35,000 bases of DNA from Chrysomallon squamiferum (Eukaryota; Mollusca; Gastropoda; Neomphalida; Peltospiridae): NCBI GenBank assembly GCA_012295275.1, contig CM022667.1:20400910-20435909 (forward strand). Direction: 5' to 3'. Numbering within the stretch: the stretch's first letter is position 1; every line of letters begins with the position of its first letter. The translations under genes and the position numbers were made by a program. Below the pieces are notes generated by a model. It was not told the origin of the DNA and made no database searches. It was given only the letters and a program-made list of their open reading frames with translations. Positions 1-12,580 of the stretch are shown piece by piece.

Positions 1-739
1 TCGTTTCGAGTGTTCAGCTTTCAAACTACAGTCAGTGTAATCACAGAAGTAACCCAGATATTTTGACATGCACGGTTATGGAAATGAATCTTTCTTTCTA
101 GAAACCTATCATTAGCTGGGATTATATTAATATCTGTATGATTTATCCGCTTCCAAATAAATTACACTTCACAAGAGAAGCGAGTGAACTGTGTTGTTAA
201 ACCACTGGGCGATGTGTATTAGGACACGAGTTCGTTCCTCTTTATTACGTCTGTTGTGTTGTTTTGTATTTTACCTAATAAAATAACAGTTTGATTAATT
301 AATTAATTAATTAACTATTGTTGTTCTTGTTGTTTCTGTATTCTTGTTGTTGTCATCATTACAACCGTTGTTGCTGTTATTGTTTCAGAACTATACGATA
401 TATAGATGTCGCTAGGAGAGAGTCAGAATGGCGCTGTTTTTCAGAAAGGAGATCCTGTAGTTAATCCCAGCAATTTTCCTAACAGTTAAAACATGTTCAC
501 ACATAATGTCGTTTATTCATCAGTGAGTTAGTTAGCTGCTTCTCTGTGCAGTGCGCTGTCTGTTATCCGAGTGTTCGTTAATTAAATATTTATTATTTAT
601 CTGCACGTTTTGAGTTATATTACATTTGTTGTGTTTTTTATTTTAAATGTTATTATTAATAATTTCTTTTTATTAAAAAAATCTATATTACGTCACATAC
701 ATAACTCAACTTCACGACTATGTCTTTTTAAATAATCTA
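1..739. other. non-genic AT-rich DNA
   Basis: No convincing exon or mobile element is seen. The stretch is AT-rich, with a short TTAA tetranucleotide run at about 292-314 and GTT/TTG-rich text around 316-385. It abuts the 33-bp satellite that begins near 740. Confidence 0.5.
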
Positions 740-2888
740 ACACACCATTACGTCTATACATCCAATTCTAACATTACGTCTATATACACAACTCTAATAC
801 ACTACTACATTTATATACACAACTCTAATATACACCATTACGTCTATATACACAACTCTAATACACTACTACGTTTATATACACAACTCTAATACACTAC
901 TACGTTTATATACACAACTCTAATATACACCATTACGTCTATATACACAACTCTAATATACACCATTACGTCTATATACACAACTCTAATATACACCATT
1001 ACGGCTATATACACAACTCTAATACACTACTACGTTTATATACACAACTCTAATATACACCATTACGTCTATATACACAACCTTATACACCATTACGTCT
1101 ATATACACAACTCTAATATACACCACTACGTCTATATACACAACTCTAATATACACCACTACGTCTATATACACAACTCTAATATACACCATTACGTCTA
1201 TATACACAACTCTAATATACACCATTACGTCTATATACACAATAATACACCATTACGTTTATATACACAACTCTAATATACACCATTAGCTCTAATACAC
1301 CATTACGTCTATATACACAACTCTAATATACACCACTACGTCTATATACACAACTCTAATATACACCACTACGTCTATATACACAACTCTAATATACACC
1401 ATTACGTCTATATACACAACTCTAATATACACCATTACGGCTATATACACAACTCTAATACACTACTACGTTTATATACACAACTCTAATACACCATTAC
1501 GTCTATATACACAACCTTATACACCATTACGTCTATATACACAACTCTAATATACACCACTACGTCTATATACACAACTCTAATATACACCACTACGTCT
1601 ATATACATAACTCTAATATACACCATTACGTCTATATACACAACTCTAATATACACCATTACGTCTATATACACAACTCTAATATACACCATTACGGCTA
1701 TATACACAACTCTAATACACCACTACGTCCACAAAGACAACTCTAATACACTATTACGTCTATATACACAACTCTAATACACCATTACGTTTATATATAC
1801 AACTCTAATACACCATTACGTTTATATACACAACTCTAATATACACCATTACGTCTATATACACAACTCTAATATACACCATTACGTCTATATACACAAC
1901 TCTAATACACCACTACGTTTATATACACAACTCTAATATACACCATTACGGCTATATACACAACTCTAATACACCATTACGTCTATATACACAACTCTAA
2001 TATACACCATTACGTCTATATACACAACTCTAATATACACCATTACGTCTATATACACAACTCTAATATACACCATTACGTCTATATACACAACTCTAAT
2101 ATACACCATTACGGCTATATACACAACTCTAATACACCACTACGTCCACAAAGACAATTCTAATACACCATTACGTTTATATATACAACTCCAATACAAC
2201 TCTATACAACTCTAATACACCATTACGTCTATATACACAACTCTAATACACCATTACGTTTATATATACAACTCTAATACACCATTACGTTTATATACAC
2301 AACTCTAATATACACCATTACGGCTATATACACAACTCTAATATACACCATTACGGCTATATACACAACTCTAATACACCACTACGTTTATATACACAAC
2401 TCTAATATACACCATTACGGCTATATACACAACTCTAATATACACCATTACGTCTATATTCACAACTCTAATACACCACTACGGCTATATACACAACTCT
2501 AATATACACCATTACGTCTATATTCACAACTCTAATATACACCATTACGGCTATATACACAACTCTAATATATACACCATTACGGCTATATACACAACTC
2601 TAATACACCACTACGTCTATATACACAACTCTAATATACACCATTACGGCTATATACACAACTCTAATATACACCATTACGGCTATATACACAACTCTAA
2701 TACACCATTACGTCTATATACACAACTCTAATATACACCATTACGGCTATATACACAACTCTAATATACACCATTACGTCTATATACACAACTCTAATAC
2801 ACCATTACGTCTATATACACAACTCTAATATACACCATTACGGCTATATACACAACTCTAATATACACCATTACGTCTATATACACAC
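740..2888. repeat. 33-bp satellite array
   Basis: About 2.15 kb of head-to-tail units of 31-33 bp built from TATATACACAACTCTAATA followed by TACACCATTACGTC. Variants carry ACGGC or ACGTT in place of ACGTC, CACTAC in place of CACCATTAC, or lack the TA before TACACC. Because 33 is divisible by 3, the minus strand shows long open frames of an 11-residue MVYIRVVYIDV-type repeat; these are by-products and not genes. Rare variants recur at a long spacing: CAACCTTATAC near 1078 and 1512, and GTCCACAAAGACAA near 1727 and 2144. This suggests duplication of blocks of about 417-434 bp. Confidence 0.95.
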
Positions 2889-3767
2889 TACTGTAGTACA
2901 CGCATTAAATCCCATACACATTAAGAGGAAGAGAAGAATGTCTAAACCGCGTTCCACAAAGACACAGTTCCTGTCTTTGAATACAAATTGGTAATAGATC
3001 CATCTCGCAAGATTTGAGAGCTTGACACCAATTCAAGCAATTTAGTAAATTGACCGACAGATATATCACAAATAACTCCTGTTATTTTATTATTATTATT
3101 ATTATTGTTTTTATTTATTTTTTTTTCGGGAAATATCTTTCAATCAATATAATCTTGCAGTGAAAGAAAGCGAATATCCGATGTTCATACAGCTGTATGA
3201 AAACCACAACCACACATGTAAAATATTAAAATAAACCTCTCAGGATTTATTTCTTTTATAAATTTCATAATTCAAGAAAACTGATGAATGAATATATTAC
3301 TCTTTTTTTTTTTCTTCTATAGATCTTATGTGTTTTTTGTATTGGCATGTTTATGAGAATTAACTCGGAGATTGTAAATGATTAGCACAAGGGACTGTGT
3401 GCCTATGTTTATTTGTGTGTGTGTATGCGTGTGCGTGCGTGTGTATTTGTCTGTATGTGTGTGTATTTTACACGAGAGAGAACACTTTTTGCCATACGAT
3501 TGCTGATAAAGTGGTAAAATGAAAATAAACAGCGAACAGTTTAACAGTCTCACGAGAAGATCATTGTTTGAAGCATAATGAGATACTAAAATACTTTAAA
3601 TAACGTGTAAAAAAAATTGTATAATCATCGTTTCAATTTAAAATATAGACGTTATTATTATTATTTTTAAATTAATTAAAAAGAAAAAGAAATAGGTAGC
3701 ATTACGTCCAGCGTTTGAATCTTACCTCTGTGTGTATTTATTTGTATGTATACATATGTATGTATGC

Positions 3768-3800
<33 letters not shown>

Positions 3801-4645
3801 TGTATATGTCTGTGTATGTAAATATATATGTATATAGAGCTCAAATTCTGTTTGATATTTCTCATTAACTGATAGCTGTTCAGTTTTGTCTATGTATATA
3901 TGTACATATCTGATAATATTCATACATGAGGAACAAACAAAACTATTTATGTTTTATATTTACATATCAGAGATAAGAAGGAAATGGACTTCATTGTTAT
4001 TTATCGGATGAAAAGATTTGCTGCGTTACAAGTGAATGCATAAATCAATACACAGCTCTCACTTCAGCTCTTGAGATTGTTTCAGCAACTGCAAAACAAC
4101 ACACATTCGTGTTGTATTTCTGACGTTTTGAAAATTGGAGAAAGATCGCTGATGTTGCATTTCACAGATTTTCATTGAGTAAATTCATTTTAGTTGCTTA
4201 ATGACGTAACTGAAAACTGAAAACTTCCAGAGAAAGCGGTTAAACCCAGGGGTGAGTTAACTTGTTTAATGTACGAGCCGTTTACAATAAACTTTGGATG
4301 TCAGAGTCGCAAGACACGAACGAATTTTGTAAATTTGTTTTTATTGTTATAAGACATTTTGTTACTGAATTTGTGAAAGTGTTTACAAATTTTCATTGCA
4401 GTAATATTACTTGCTGTATAAAAACAAAGAAGAAGAAGAAGAAGAAAAAAGACGAACAAGAAATATGAATGGAGATATGCCTGCTATATAAGAAAAAAGA
4501 AGCAGAAGTAGCAGAGTTCAGTCAAAAGGTTTTTTCTTTCTTGAAACCTGGAAATGAAATATGGTTTATGGAAAACGTAATTTTGTCTAGTTTTTATTTT
4601 AAGTACTCGTTATTGCTCATGTTTTTGTCTTACTATTATTACGTG

Positions 4646-4647
<2 letters not shown>
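2889..4647. other. non-genic DNA with short microsatellites
   Basis: No gene is recognised. It contains an ATT run near 3089-3108, a GT/GC-rich stretch at 3411-3465, and a TGTA tetranucleotide tract at 3740-3815. Open frames here (minus 3326-3553 and 3738-3923) follow the simple repeats and show no domain. A GAA-rich run lies at 4426-4460. Confidence 0.5.
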
Positions 4648-4708
<61 letters not shown>

Positions 4709-4722
4709 TACTATTATTATTA
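4648..4722. repeat. (TTA)n microsatellite
   Basis: An almost perfect ATT/TTA trinucleotide run. It gives a poly-tyrosine frame on the plus strand that has no other protein-like features. Confidence 0.95.
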
Positions 4723-4808
4723 TGTCAGTTTAATCGTAATGGATTAGAAGTGAGGAATATGATTTCAATATAAATTATTAAAAAAAATAAAAAATGTATG
4801 TAAAGATT

Positions 4809-4835
4809 TAACAAGAACAAGAACAACAAGAACAA

Positions 4836-4872
<37 letters not shown>

Positions 4873-4920
4873 AATAATAATAATAATAATAATAAAAATA
4901 ATAATAAAAATAATAATAAA
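4809..4920. repeat. compound (AAC)n/(AAT)n microsatellite
   Basis: Starts as AAC/AAG-type trinucleotides, becomes perfect CAA, then changes to AAT/AATAAA. The minus strand gives a poly-leucine frame, which is an artefact of the repeat. Confidence 0.95.
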
Positions 4921-5598
4921 AACATTTAAAAACAGAGACAATCACGCTCCGCCACTAACTGGCGAGTCATATTTACAAAACATCGTCTGTGTACAAACGC
5001 CTCAAATTGCTGGAAACGGACCAAAAAAACCCCATCTCAGGTCAGCTTTTGAACGATGGCTGGTCAAAGATAGAAAGAAAAAATGAAGAGGAGGAGCAAA
5101 GAAGGAAAGAAAGAGAGAAATTAGAATGACCCATTTCTGAGGTGATTTCTAACAGACTTCGTAAAAGGGCGGTCTACTGGGAAATTAGCTGATTGTTCAT
5201 TATGATGAACTGAGCCGCTGTGCTGGACGTTGTGTATGCTTTCAATCATTTATTGGTTTACTGGGAGCCGTGATGCAGCAAGCAGCACACATGTTTGTCA
5301 CAAAGAGTAATTCGACGTTAGTCTTTACGATTTAATAATAATTAAAAGCATACAAAAATATGTAAGTTGCCGACATAATGGACTGTTCATTTGACGCTGG
5401 TAAAATTGATGTCAGAGTCTAAATTGACGCTGACTCTGCGTTCTGACAGTTGGTGTCTGGAAAGGCAAAAGATTGGAGCAGATCGTGTTTAGATTTTTGT
5501 CTCAGTTCCGAGGTTTTTTCACAAACAAGTAGATAATTTCCCTCTCTCCGTACTGTCCGGCGCCACGTTTACAAACTCAAAATCTATTTCTCTGTTTA
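4921..5598. other. unique non-genic sequence
   Basis: Mixed-composition sequence without a supported gene. The segment near 5160-5290 is less AT-rich than its surroundings, but no frame, splice pattern or terminal repeat could be supported. Confidence 0.4.
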
Positions 5599-5882
<284 letters not shown>

Positions 5883-6717
5883 AGGTAGGTAGGAGATAGG
5901 TAGACAGGTAGATAGGCTCTTATTTAGCTAGGATGTAGGTTTGTACATGTAATATGTATGTTCTTGCTCTCGATTTGGTGGGAGTTTTAAACAGCAAGTA
6001 ATATTACTGAAATGAAAATTTGTATACACTTAGACAAACTCTGCAACAAAATGTCTTATAACAATAAAAACAAATGAACAAAATTAATTAATTTATTTTA
6101 TTATTAATTTTTTTTTTTTCTTGTTATATGTTTGTTTGTTTGGTATTTTTTGAGTTTAAATGAATCAGGGGTCTGTGGAAATCATCCGGTTTTGGAGAAA
6201 TTCCAGAGTAACGAGAAACTGGTTTTGAGGAGTCTAACTGTATTAATCATCTGGAATTCGATAATATGGTAATTACAGAGTTAATGTTCTTGGACATTAA
6301 GACGTCATTTGGCAATGAATTAAACGTGTCTTTATCACAAGAACTGAGACACACCCTCTTTTTTGGATGTATTACAGAACACTTTGTAATTATATGTATA
6401 TGTTTATGTGTGTGCGTTTGTGTGTGTGTGTGTGTGTGTGTATGTGTGTTTGTGTTTCCTGCACTTATTGTATGTAGTTGCAAGATAAGATGAACAGATA
6501 ATTATCTATATTTTTATTTTAGTTAATTACTCTTGAATCACTCCCCCCCCGCACACAGTTATAACAATTGCTGATTTTCTTTAAAAAATAACAAACGCGT
6601 CAAGCTAATACTCTAGAGAGGGTAATCTTCTGTTATTTACGATTGCAGGATAAAAGAAATAAATGACTTAAAAAATATACTCAGATAACGCTGGTATCTT
6701 AAGAAAGTGATAACTTA

Positions 6718-6759
<42 letters not shown>

Positions 6760-6801
6760 GCGTAGAGACACACACTCATACAGCACATATACATATAAAA
6801 A

Positions 6802-6858
<57 letters not shown>

Positions 6859-9189
6859 ATATAACATACACGTACATAAACTGAGAATATATATTTTATT
6901 ATGAAACAAACTCTCTATGTATATGTATGTCCCTATGCACAAAAACATACAGGTTACAATATGATAATAATAATAAATAATATAATATATAAATTGGTCC
7001 CTATCCTGCAACAAAACTTTGCAAATGGAAATACCAGGTTTCAAAAAAAAAATAATAATAATAATAAATAAAAACTATAAAAATAAAAAATAAATAAATA
7101 ATAATAATAATAAAAAGAACGCATAAAGGGAGATACAGTTTATAAATGAGCAAGCAGACTGTTTTGTTATTCTGTTATTTTTAATTTTCTCTGCTCGTCA
7201 CATTTATTATTATATAACTCCACATCAGCGATATTTGTTAGCGTTTAACAATCGATCTTGTTCATTCAGTGCAATGTAATCATTCAGTGAATGCCAGTAA
7301 CGATTTAATAATCTTTTCTTAACTGATCTGAATACAAAAAAAAATTGATTAAAAGCCGGTTTCCCCTCTGTTACCTTGAAAAATCAGGCACTATCTTGAT
7401 TTTGTGATCTATTCACGCATTCTTCAGCCTGCCTCATTCTACACCAGAGCACCGAGAAATACGCTTGCACGCACACGCATACAAAAACACATACACAGCA
7501 CATATATATTTATTTAAAGGTGAGAATTTACTGATAAGAATAAATGTCGTTTTGAACGTTGTTAACAAGGCGACGACGTAAGATAACCTAAATAAAATCT
7601 TTCTGAATACTCGTGCACAATAAATAAATTTATTTGAAGGAGAAAAATTGTTTCCAAAATCAAATTTGAATGTCGGCTTTTTGAAAAATGGCTGCTTTGG
7701 TAATAATATTTTTTTTTTTTTTCGCATATAACATCGCTAATATTGTTCCTGGCAACCCATGAATTAAAATTATATTCACAAATGGAAGAATTTGTTACGC
7801 TGACTAATAATTGTTATGTGTATAAGTGTAAAATTTATATTTTTCAACACCCCTACCTTCAAACCGCCCTAGCAAATTAACGATACCACAATCTGAGAGA
7901 GCTACCGGTCCTAAAACATTCCTGGGGTGATGCTCAAACTAAATCTACCATCAAAGCTTCTGACTACTTGGGGTGCCACGAAATAATTTTTTTAGGTCTT
8001 TTTTGAAAATCGGCTCCTGGGCTGTTAAGGAATCGTTGAAATGAGATTGACATTACTGTATGTTCACTCGTGAACTCTATCATTAAGCTATAGAGTCATA
8101 AAGTTGTACTTCACCTCGTGAATTCCCAGTACAAAGAGTATATCGGTTAAACCAGCTGACAGTGAATGAATCATGTACATTATACATCTTGTCCTGACAC
8201 AGAACTACAGGAATATTTGAATAAAGAACAGGACTTACACTAATAATAATAATACTGATGATGAATAACAAACAGCAATTATAAAACAATAAATAAATAA
8301 TTAAATAAATAAATAAGATCAAAATTAGTTTTTCAGCGATTTGACCAAACATATTGTTATTAAATTTGCGTTTAGTAGTTGATTACTGGGAACTCGAACT
8401 GTAAAATTTAAAACAATAACTTGTATGCATAAATGCCATACCGTACATAAAAGATATAACATGACTGAGTGTGCACACGATGACTCTCAAGATTTTCATG
8501 TAAAAGACTGGTTTTGAGCTAACCTCGTTGTACAAGAGTACACCAAATGGGTAACTTTTAACAACCACAGTAACGATCATACAGACATTGCTGAGCAACA
8601 AAGTGTTGATTATACAGAATTTATTGGATTCTGTTAGCGGTTCACGAGTGAGTGTGGGTTTTTTTTTTTGCTTGTCTCCATAACCAACGAACACTCGAAA
8701 CCACAAAATATTAATGCTCCAGTTTTATACGTGGGAGGCGAGACGGTTTCGGACATTATTTTTGAAGTTCAAATTCCATGTTATACGCCGAAATGTGCAG
8801 TATGTGTGTTTGTGCTGTTTATTCGTATCGTAACAAAACTATTACAAACGAAACGTGATATTTTAATATAATATCGCCTGCTTTATGAAAGCGAAACAAA
8901 GAGATTATATTTTAAATAATGAAACTTTATGTCTAGTTTAACATGTTTGTGTTGTCTATCTGAACTGTTTATTTAGTTAATCTACTTGTAGTGGTCGTAC
9001 AATAGAAATTAACTGGTAAATCAATAACCAGAAATGATGGTAATACAGCTTTTGTGAAGAACTCCACGCTCCAGCGGTTAATTTGTGTATATTTAATACA
9101 GACACGATGATAAAATACTAATCAAAACGCTCTGTTTTGAATGCATTTGTAGAGTATGTTATTTAGGTCATTAATCACCCCAGTCTGTA
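5883..9189. other. non-genic DNA with CA/GT and A-rich microsatellites
   Basis: No supported gene in about 3.3 kb. GT tract at 6409-6455; CA tracts at 6719-6748 (followed by TA) and 6806-6856; AAT/AAAT-rich text at 7046-7115 and 8234-8315; a C8 run at 6543-6550. The longest frame is 107 codons on the minus strand at 8383-8706. It has no recognisable motif and no splice context. Confidence 0.45.
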
Positions 9190-9312
9190 ATCACCTAGTT
9201 AGTACGTGTATGTATGTGCTGTCAAACAGCCCTGTTTGCAGTACCTAATTAGTACCTAAGTTTGTATTGTGATCATCATTGTCTACATAATCGAGTTAGT
9301 ATGTAAATTTGG
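9190..9312. repeat. diverged 47-bp minisatellite, left of the MULE
   Basis: Carries about two diverged units (TTTGTATTGTGATCATCATT, GTCTACATAATCGAGTTAGT) of the same family that resumes at 10719 right after the transposon. This suggests the element sits in or at the edge of an older array. Confidence 0.65.
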
Positions 9313-9315
9313 TAT

Positions 9316-9350
9316 CCGGACAATTGCCCCCTGGACAACTGCCCCCAACT
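9316..9350 (+). repeat. left terminal inverted repeat of MULE
   Basis: Two tandem sub-repeats of the form GGACAA.TGCCCC. They pair imperfectly with the right end at 10660-10714. Confidence 0.6.
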
Positions 9351-9711
9351 TTTCTTCAAATATTCCGATCAGAATGGTTTTTAAGCAACATTCCAACAAA
9401 TTAGTCAAAGTGTGTTACATTAAACTTGATTAAAGGAATTTGGATTACTAATTCCAATAAATTAGTCAATACTAACTAGAGTCAGCTAATTACTAATTAA
9501 ACTTGAGTAAAGGCATTTGGATTACTTTGAACTGCTAAAAAATCTTATAAAATATTATTTAAAATCAAAGCTAACTAGAGTCATCTAATTACTAATTCAG
9601 GCTAATTAAATGCTAAAGATTCCTTTGATTTTGCAAGTGATCTTTAATTGAGATGAATGAAACTGTATATTAGGTCATGCCTTGTAGCAAAAATATTCTA
9701 TTCTATAAGAT

Positions 9712-9865
9712 GAAGTTCATTGACTCAGAGTGTGGTCATCCAAAACTTGCCTTTGAAAACTATGTATATGTCTAATAGAATGAAACCCAGCAGTGCAGTG
9801 ATTTCTTACGAGTGTGAAGGAAGAAGACAACACGTCTGTAAAGCTAAACTGTACTGTGACGGGAT
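9712..9865 (+). pseudogene. FLYWCH zinc-finger remnant of MULE transposase
   Basis: One frame gives DSECGHPKLAFENYVYV, which fits the start of a FLYWCH finger (G-x-P-K-L ... Y-x-Y). It then meets stop codons. The neighbouring frame continues with SYECEGRRQHVCKAKLYCDG, which carries the Cys pair (C..8..C) and the CKAKL-type core typical of FLYWCH domains. A frameshift near 9770 therefore splits the domain. FLYWCH fingers commonly precede MULE transposases in animals and are thought to bind DNA. This copy cannot make an intact protein. Confidence 0.65.
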
Positions 9866-10062
9866 GCTTCTTTCATTTGTGCCAATGTATCTGGCGCCAA
9901 ATTCAGTTTGTCAGTTCGTTACAATACTGATGAAGAGTTTGTTTTATTGATCCATCAGATAGCTGCAGTTGCATTCATTCCAGTGCATGAAGTAATGGCA
10001 GCTTTTGAAGCACTATTAGAAGCTGATGATGATGACCTGTATTACAAATACTGAAATACTTT

Positions 10063-10296
10063 GAGGACAACTTCATCAGTTGCCAGTATGGCAGAGCTGG
10101 TCGCAGACATGATCCATGTTACAATGTTGGCATGTGGAACATGCACCAGAGGTTGGAAAAGAATTTGGTGCGGACTAACAACTTCGTGGAAGGGTGGCAC
10201 CGATGCTTCCAGTCAAACATTGGTTCCTACCATCTGAATGTCTGGAAGTTTATGGACATTTTAAAGTGTGAACAAGCACTAATAAACTGGAAATAA
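10063..10296 (+). pseudogene. MULE transposase C-terminal fragment
   Basis: An open stretch of 77 codons without its own start. It contains MWNMHQRLEKNLVRTNNFVE and then GWHRCFQSNIGSYHLNVWKF. The W-N ... R-T-N-N-x-x-E-G-W-H-R-x-F ... W-K-F pattern is the hallmark C-terminal block of animal MULE transposases. It ends in TAA and the protein text continues in another frame just downstream, so a frameshift separates the two. The upstream catalytic region is missing or beyond recognition. Confidence 0.8.
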
Positions 10297-10297
10297 A

Positions 10298-10432
10298 CCA
10301 GATGATTGGCGGGGTAAATACCATCGAAAATACCAAGAAGCATCACTGCATTTGTTCTGACTGGTCAGACAGCGTGAAAACCGACACGTCCTGGACTATT
10401 TGAGTGAAATAGCACACAATATAAAAGTGTGA
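10298..10432 (+). pseudogene. MULE transposase extreme C-terminus, frameshifted
   Basis: Shifted by one base from the preceding fragment. The text reads WRGKYHRKYQEASLHLF, an internal TGA, then LVRQRENRHVLDYLSEIAHN and a stop. The VLDYL..IAHN ending is the usual tail of FLYWCH-MULE transposases. The stop and shift show that the copy is old. Confidence 0.7.
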
Positions 10433-10659
10433 AAACTGAAAAGTGTCACTGAACTCTTGTAAGAAGTGCCGTAGTATACCTCGTTATAGTTGAACCTGTA
10501 CTTGTGAATGAACTGTTGCTATACAAAGCTTTACTAGAGAACTGTGGACAGACTATTCTGAATTTCATTTTATATGTTGTCTGTTTTTTTTTAAGTATTA
10601 AAAAATGTATCCTTATACATGTATATATGTCATTATGCTTGAAAATCATTATTGGAAGA

Positions 10660-10714
10660 CAAAATGGGAGGGCAATTGTCCTGTCGGGCAGGTGTCCAGG
10701 TAGCAGCTGTCCGG
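10660..10714 (-). repeat. right terminal inverted repeat of MULE
   Basis: On the minus strand it reads CCGGACAGCTG, CTGGACACCTGCCC and GGACAATTGCCC. This matches the sub-repeats of the left end, with one extra sub-repeat copy. Confidence 0.6.
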
Positions 10715-10718
10715 GAGG

Positions 10719-11310
10719 GAGTTAGTACGTAGACTTGTATTGTGACCACCACTGTCTACGTAATCGAGTTAGTACGTAGACTTGTATTGTGACTACGACT
10801 GTCTACGTAATCGATTTAGTACGTAGACTTGTATAGTGACCACCACTGTCAACGTCATTTTGTTAGTACGTATACTTGTATTGTGACCACCACTGTCTAT
10901 GTAATCGAGTTAGTACGTAGACTTGTATTGTGACCACGACTGTCTACGTAATCGATGTAGTACGTATACTTGTATTGTGACCACCACTGTCTACGTAATC
11001 GAGGTAGTACGTAGACTTGTATTGTGACCACGACTGTCTACATGATCTAGGTAGTACGTAGACTTGTAATGTGACCACGACTGTCTAAATAATCCATTTA
11101 CTATGTAGATTTATAATATTAAACATCCCCGAGTTAGTACGTAGACTTAGACACGACTGTCTACGTAATCGAGGTAGTACGTAGACTTGTTGCACAAAAT
11201 TCAGTTAGTGTTTAAACATGTTTTGTTAATAACTTTTTTCTACATAATCTAGTAGTCTTGAATTGTTAAGCACCCCCGGCTGACATAATCTAGTCAGTAC
11301 GCAGACTTGT
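10719..11310. repeat. 47-bp minisatellite (GTTAGTACGTAGACTTGTAT)
   Basis: About 9-10 units with consensus GTTAGTACGTAGACTTGTAT then TGTGACCACCACTGTCTACG then TAATCGA. The first units are well conserved. From about 11090 the units decay and are interrupted by TTTATAATATTAAACATCCC-type sequence, which resembles the unit of the 39-bp triplicate at 28004-28117. Confidence 0.9.
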
Positions 11311-12580
11311 GTTGATAAACACCAAACTGTTTATCATCATCTAATAAATAACATGGCGAGTGACATTTTTGATGACGCTGTTTTCTTAATAACTCTTTAT
11401 AAATAATGTTAATAAAAACAGTTAACTGAGAGATTGATGTCTTTCTTCAGAAGAAACCGAAGATAAAAAAATAGATAATATTAAAAATTTCAGATTTTCT
11501 TTCTATCTTTTTATATATATATATCTTTATATATATATATATATATATATATACACGCACACATACAAACACACATTTGTTATTGTTGATAAATAATATA
11601 AAATTAATATAACAGACTTGGAGGGGAAGGAAATAGTAAAACAATTTTTCTGATAGAGAAACGCCCAAATCCAATTAAATTTTTCTTTCTTTTGGTGGAC
11701 GTTTGAATAACTACTGGATAACGTTTGCCACACAACGCGGAACGACCTACATTCAGCTTAAGCACCTGAATAGAAGAAACACCGCATTCTGACAGAACGC
11801 ATCTCTATCGCTTCCTCCGTTCCCTTCAGTCAGTTTAACATCAAATTTCACAAATATGAAAACTTAGGGCATCGATATTTCACAAGCAACATTCCACTGA
11901 AAGATGCCGGCAAGTTTTGCTTGATAAAAATCAATCAATATCCATCGGGTTAAATCGAGCTTCCTAACTGGAAATGAGATATGTTCATTAATTCACAGCC
12001 ACAATTGCTACCCGTCCCGCGAGCTGGGTCCACTCACTCGTCTGATGGAAACTGCAGCCAGATGTCTTCCTCGTGATGGCGTTTTGCACGCACGTCTCTC
12101 CAGCAGCAAACACAGTGCACCACAACAGACGTTATCACAGTGTAACAACAACAACAGCAAGCAATTAAAATATATATATATACACACACACATACACACA
12201 ATACATACATACACACATAAACACATATTATATACATACATACATACATATATACATACATACATACATACATATATACATACATGCATGCATATACACA
12301 TATATTCATAAACACACATATTATACATACATACATACATACATACATTCATACAAATATACACACATAAATTATTAATATTATTATTACTTTATTATTG
12401 TTACTATTATTAAAAAAAAATAAAAAAAAAAAAAAGCAGTATAAAAGGTAAACGAATACATCAGATCATTTTCAGTTATTATTTAAAATAAAAGACTGCT
12501 CAGCTGACAGGTACCAGTAGATATCTGTGCACTAATTGTTTAATTATTTTGTCACTGAAGTATTAAAATGCGCCATTATT
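11311..12580. other. non-genic DNA with TA and CATA microsatellites
   Basis: TA runs at 11508-11552 and 12169-12182; a CATA/CA tetranucleotide tract at 12183-12360; A-rich runs at 12410-12435. A CpG-containing block at about 12000-12130 interrupts the low-complexity text. A TATAAAAG motif lies at 12440-12447. No gene is supported. Confidence 0.45.

Larger units (their letters stand above)
9316..10714 (+). mobile_element. decayed MULE-type DNA transposon
   Basis: About 1.4 kb bounded by imperfect inverted ends. The left end reads CCGGACAATTGCCCC followed by TGGACAACTGCCCC. The right end, read on the minus strand, is CCGGACAGCTG and then CTGGACACCTGCCC. Inside are remnants of a FLYWCH zinc finger and a Mutator-like (MULE) transposase C-terminus in several frames, so it is dead as a protein source. 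An AT-rich part at about 9420-9600 contains two interleaved direct duplications (AAAGG.ATTTGGATTAC twice and CTAACTAGAGTCA twice, about 76-99 bp apart). No clean 8-10 bp target duplication was found. The element type is inferred from the transposase text. Confidence 0.75.

Noticed and set aside
1019-1707. Long minus-strand open frames with a MVYIRVVYIDV repeat
   Set aside because: They follow the 33-bp satellite, whose unit length is divisible by 3. No start context, splice sites or non-repeat part is present.
7434-7727. 97-codon minus-strand frame
   Set aside because: No recognisable domain; lysine/phenylalanine-rich as expected for AT-rich random sequence, and no splice or promoter context.
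8383-8706. 107-codon minus-strand frame
   Set aside because: Longest non-repeat frame in the left part, but no motif, weak start context and a plausible chance length. Kept out for lack of support.
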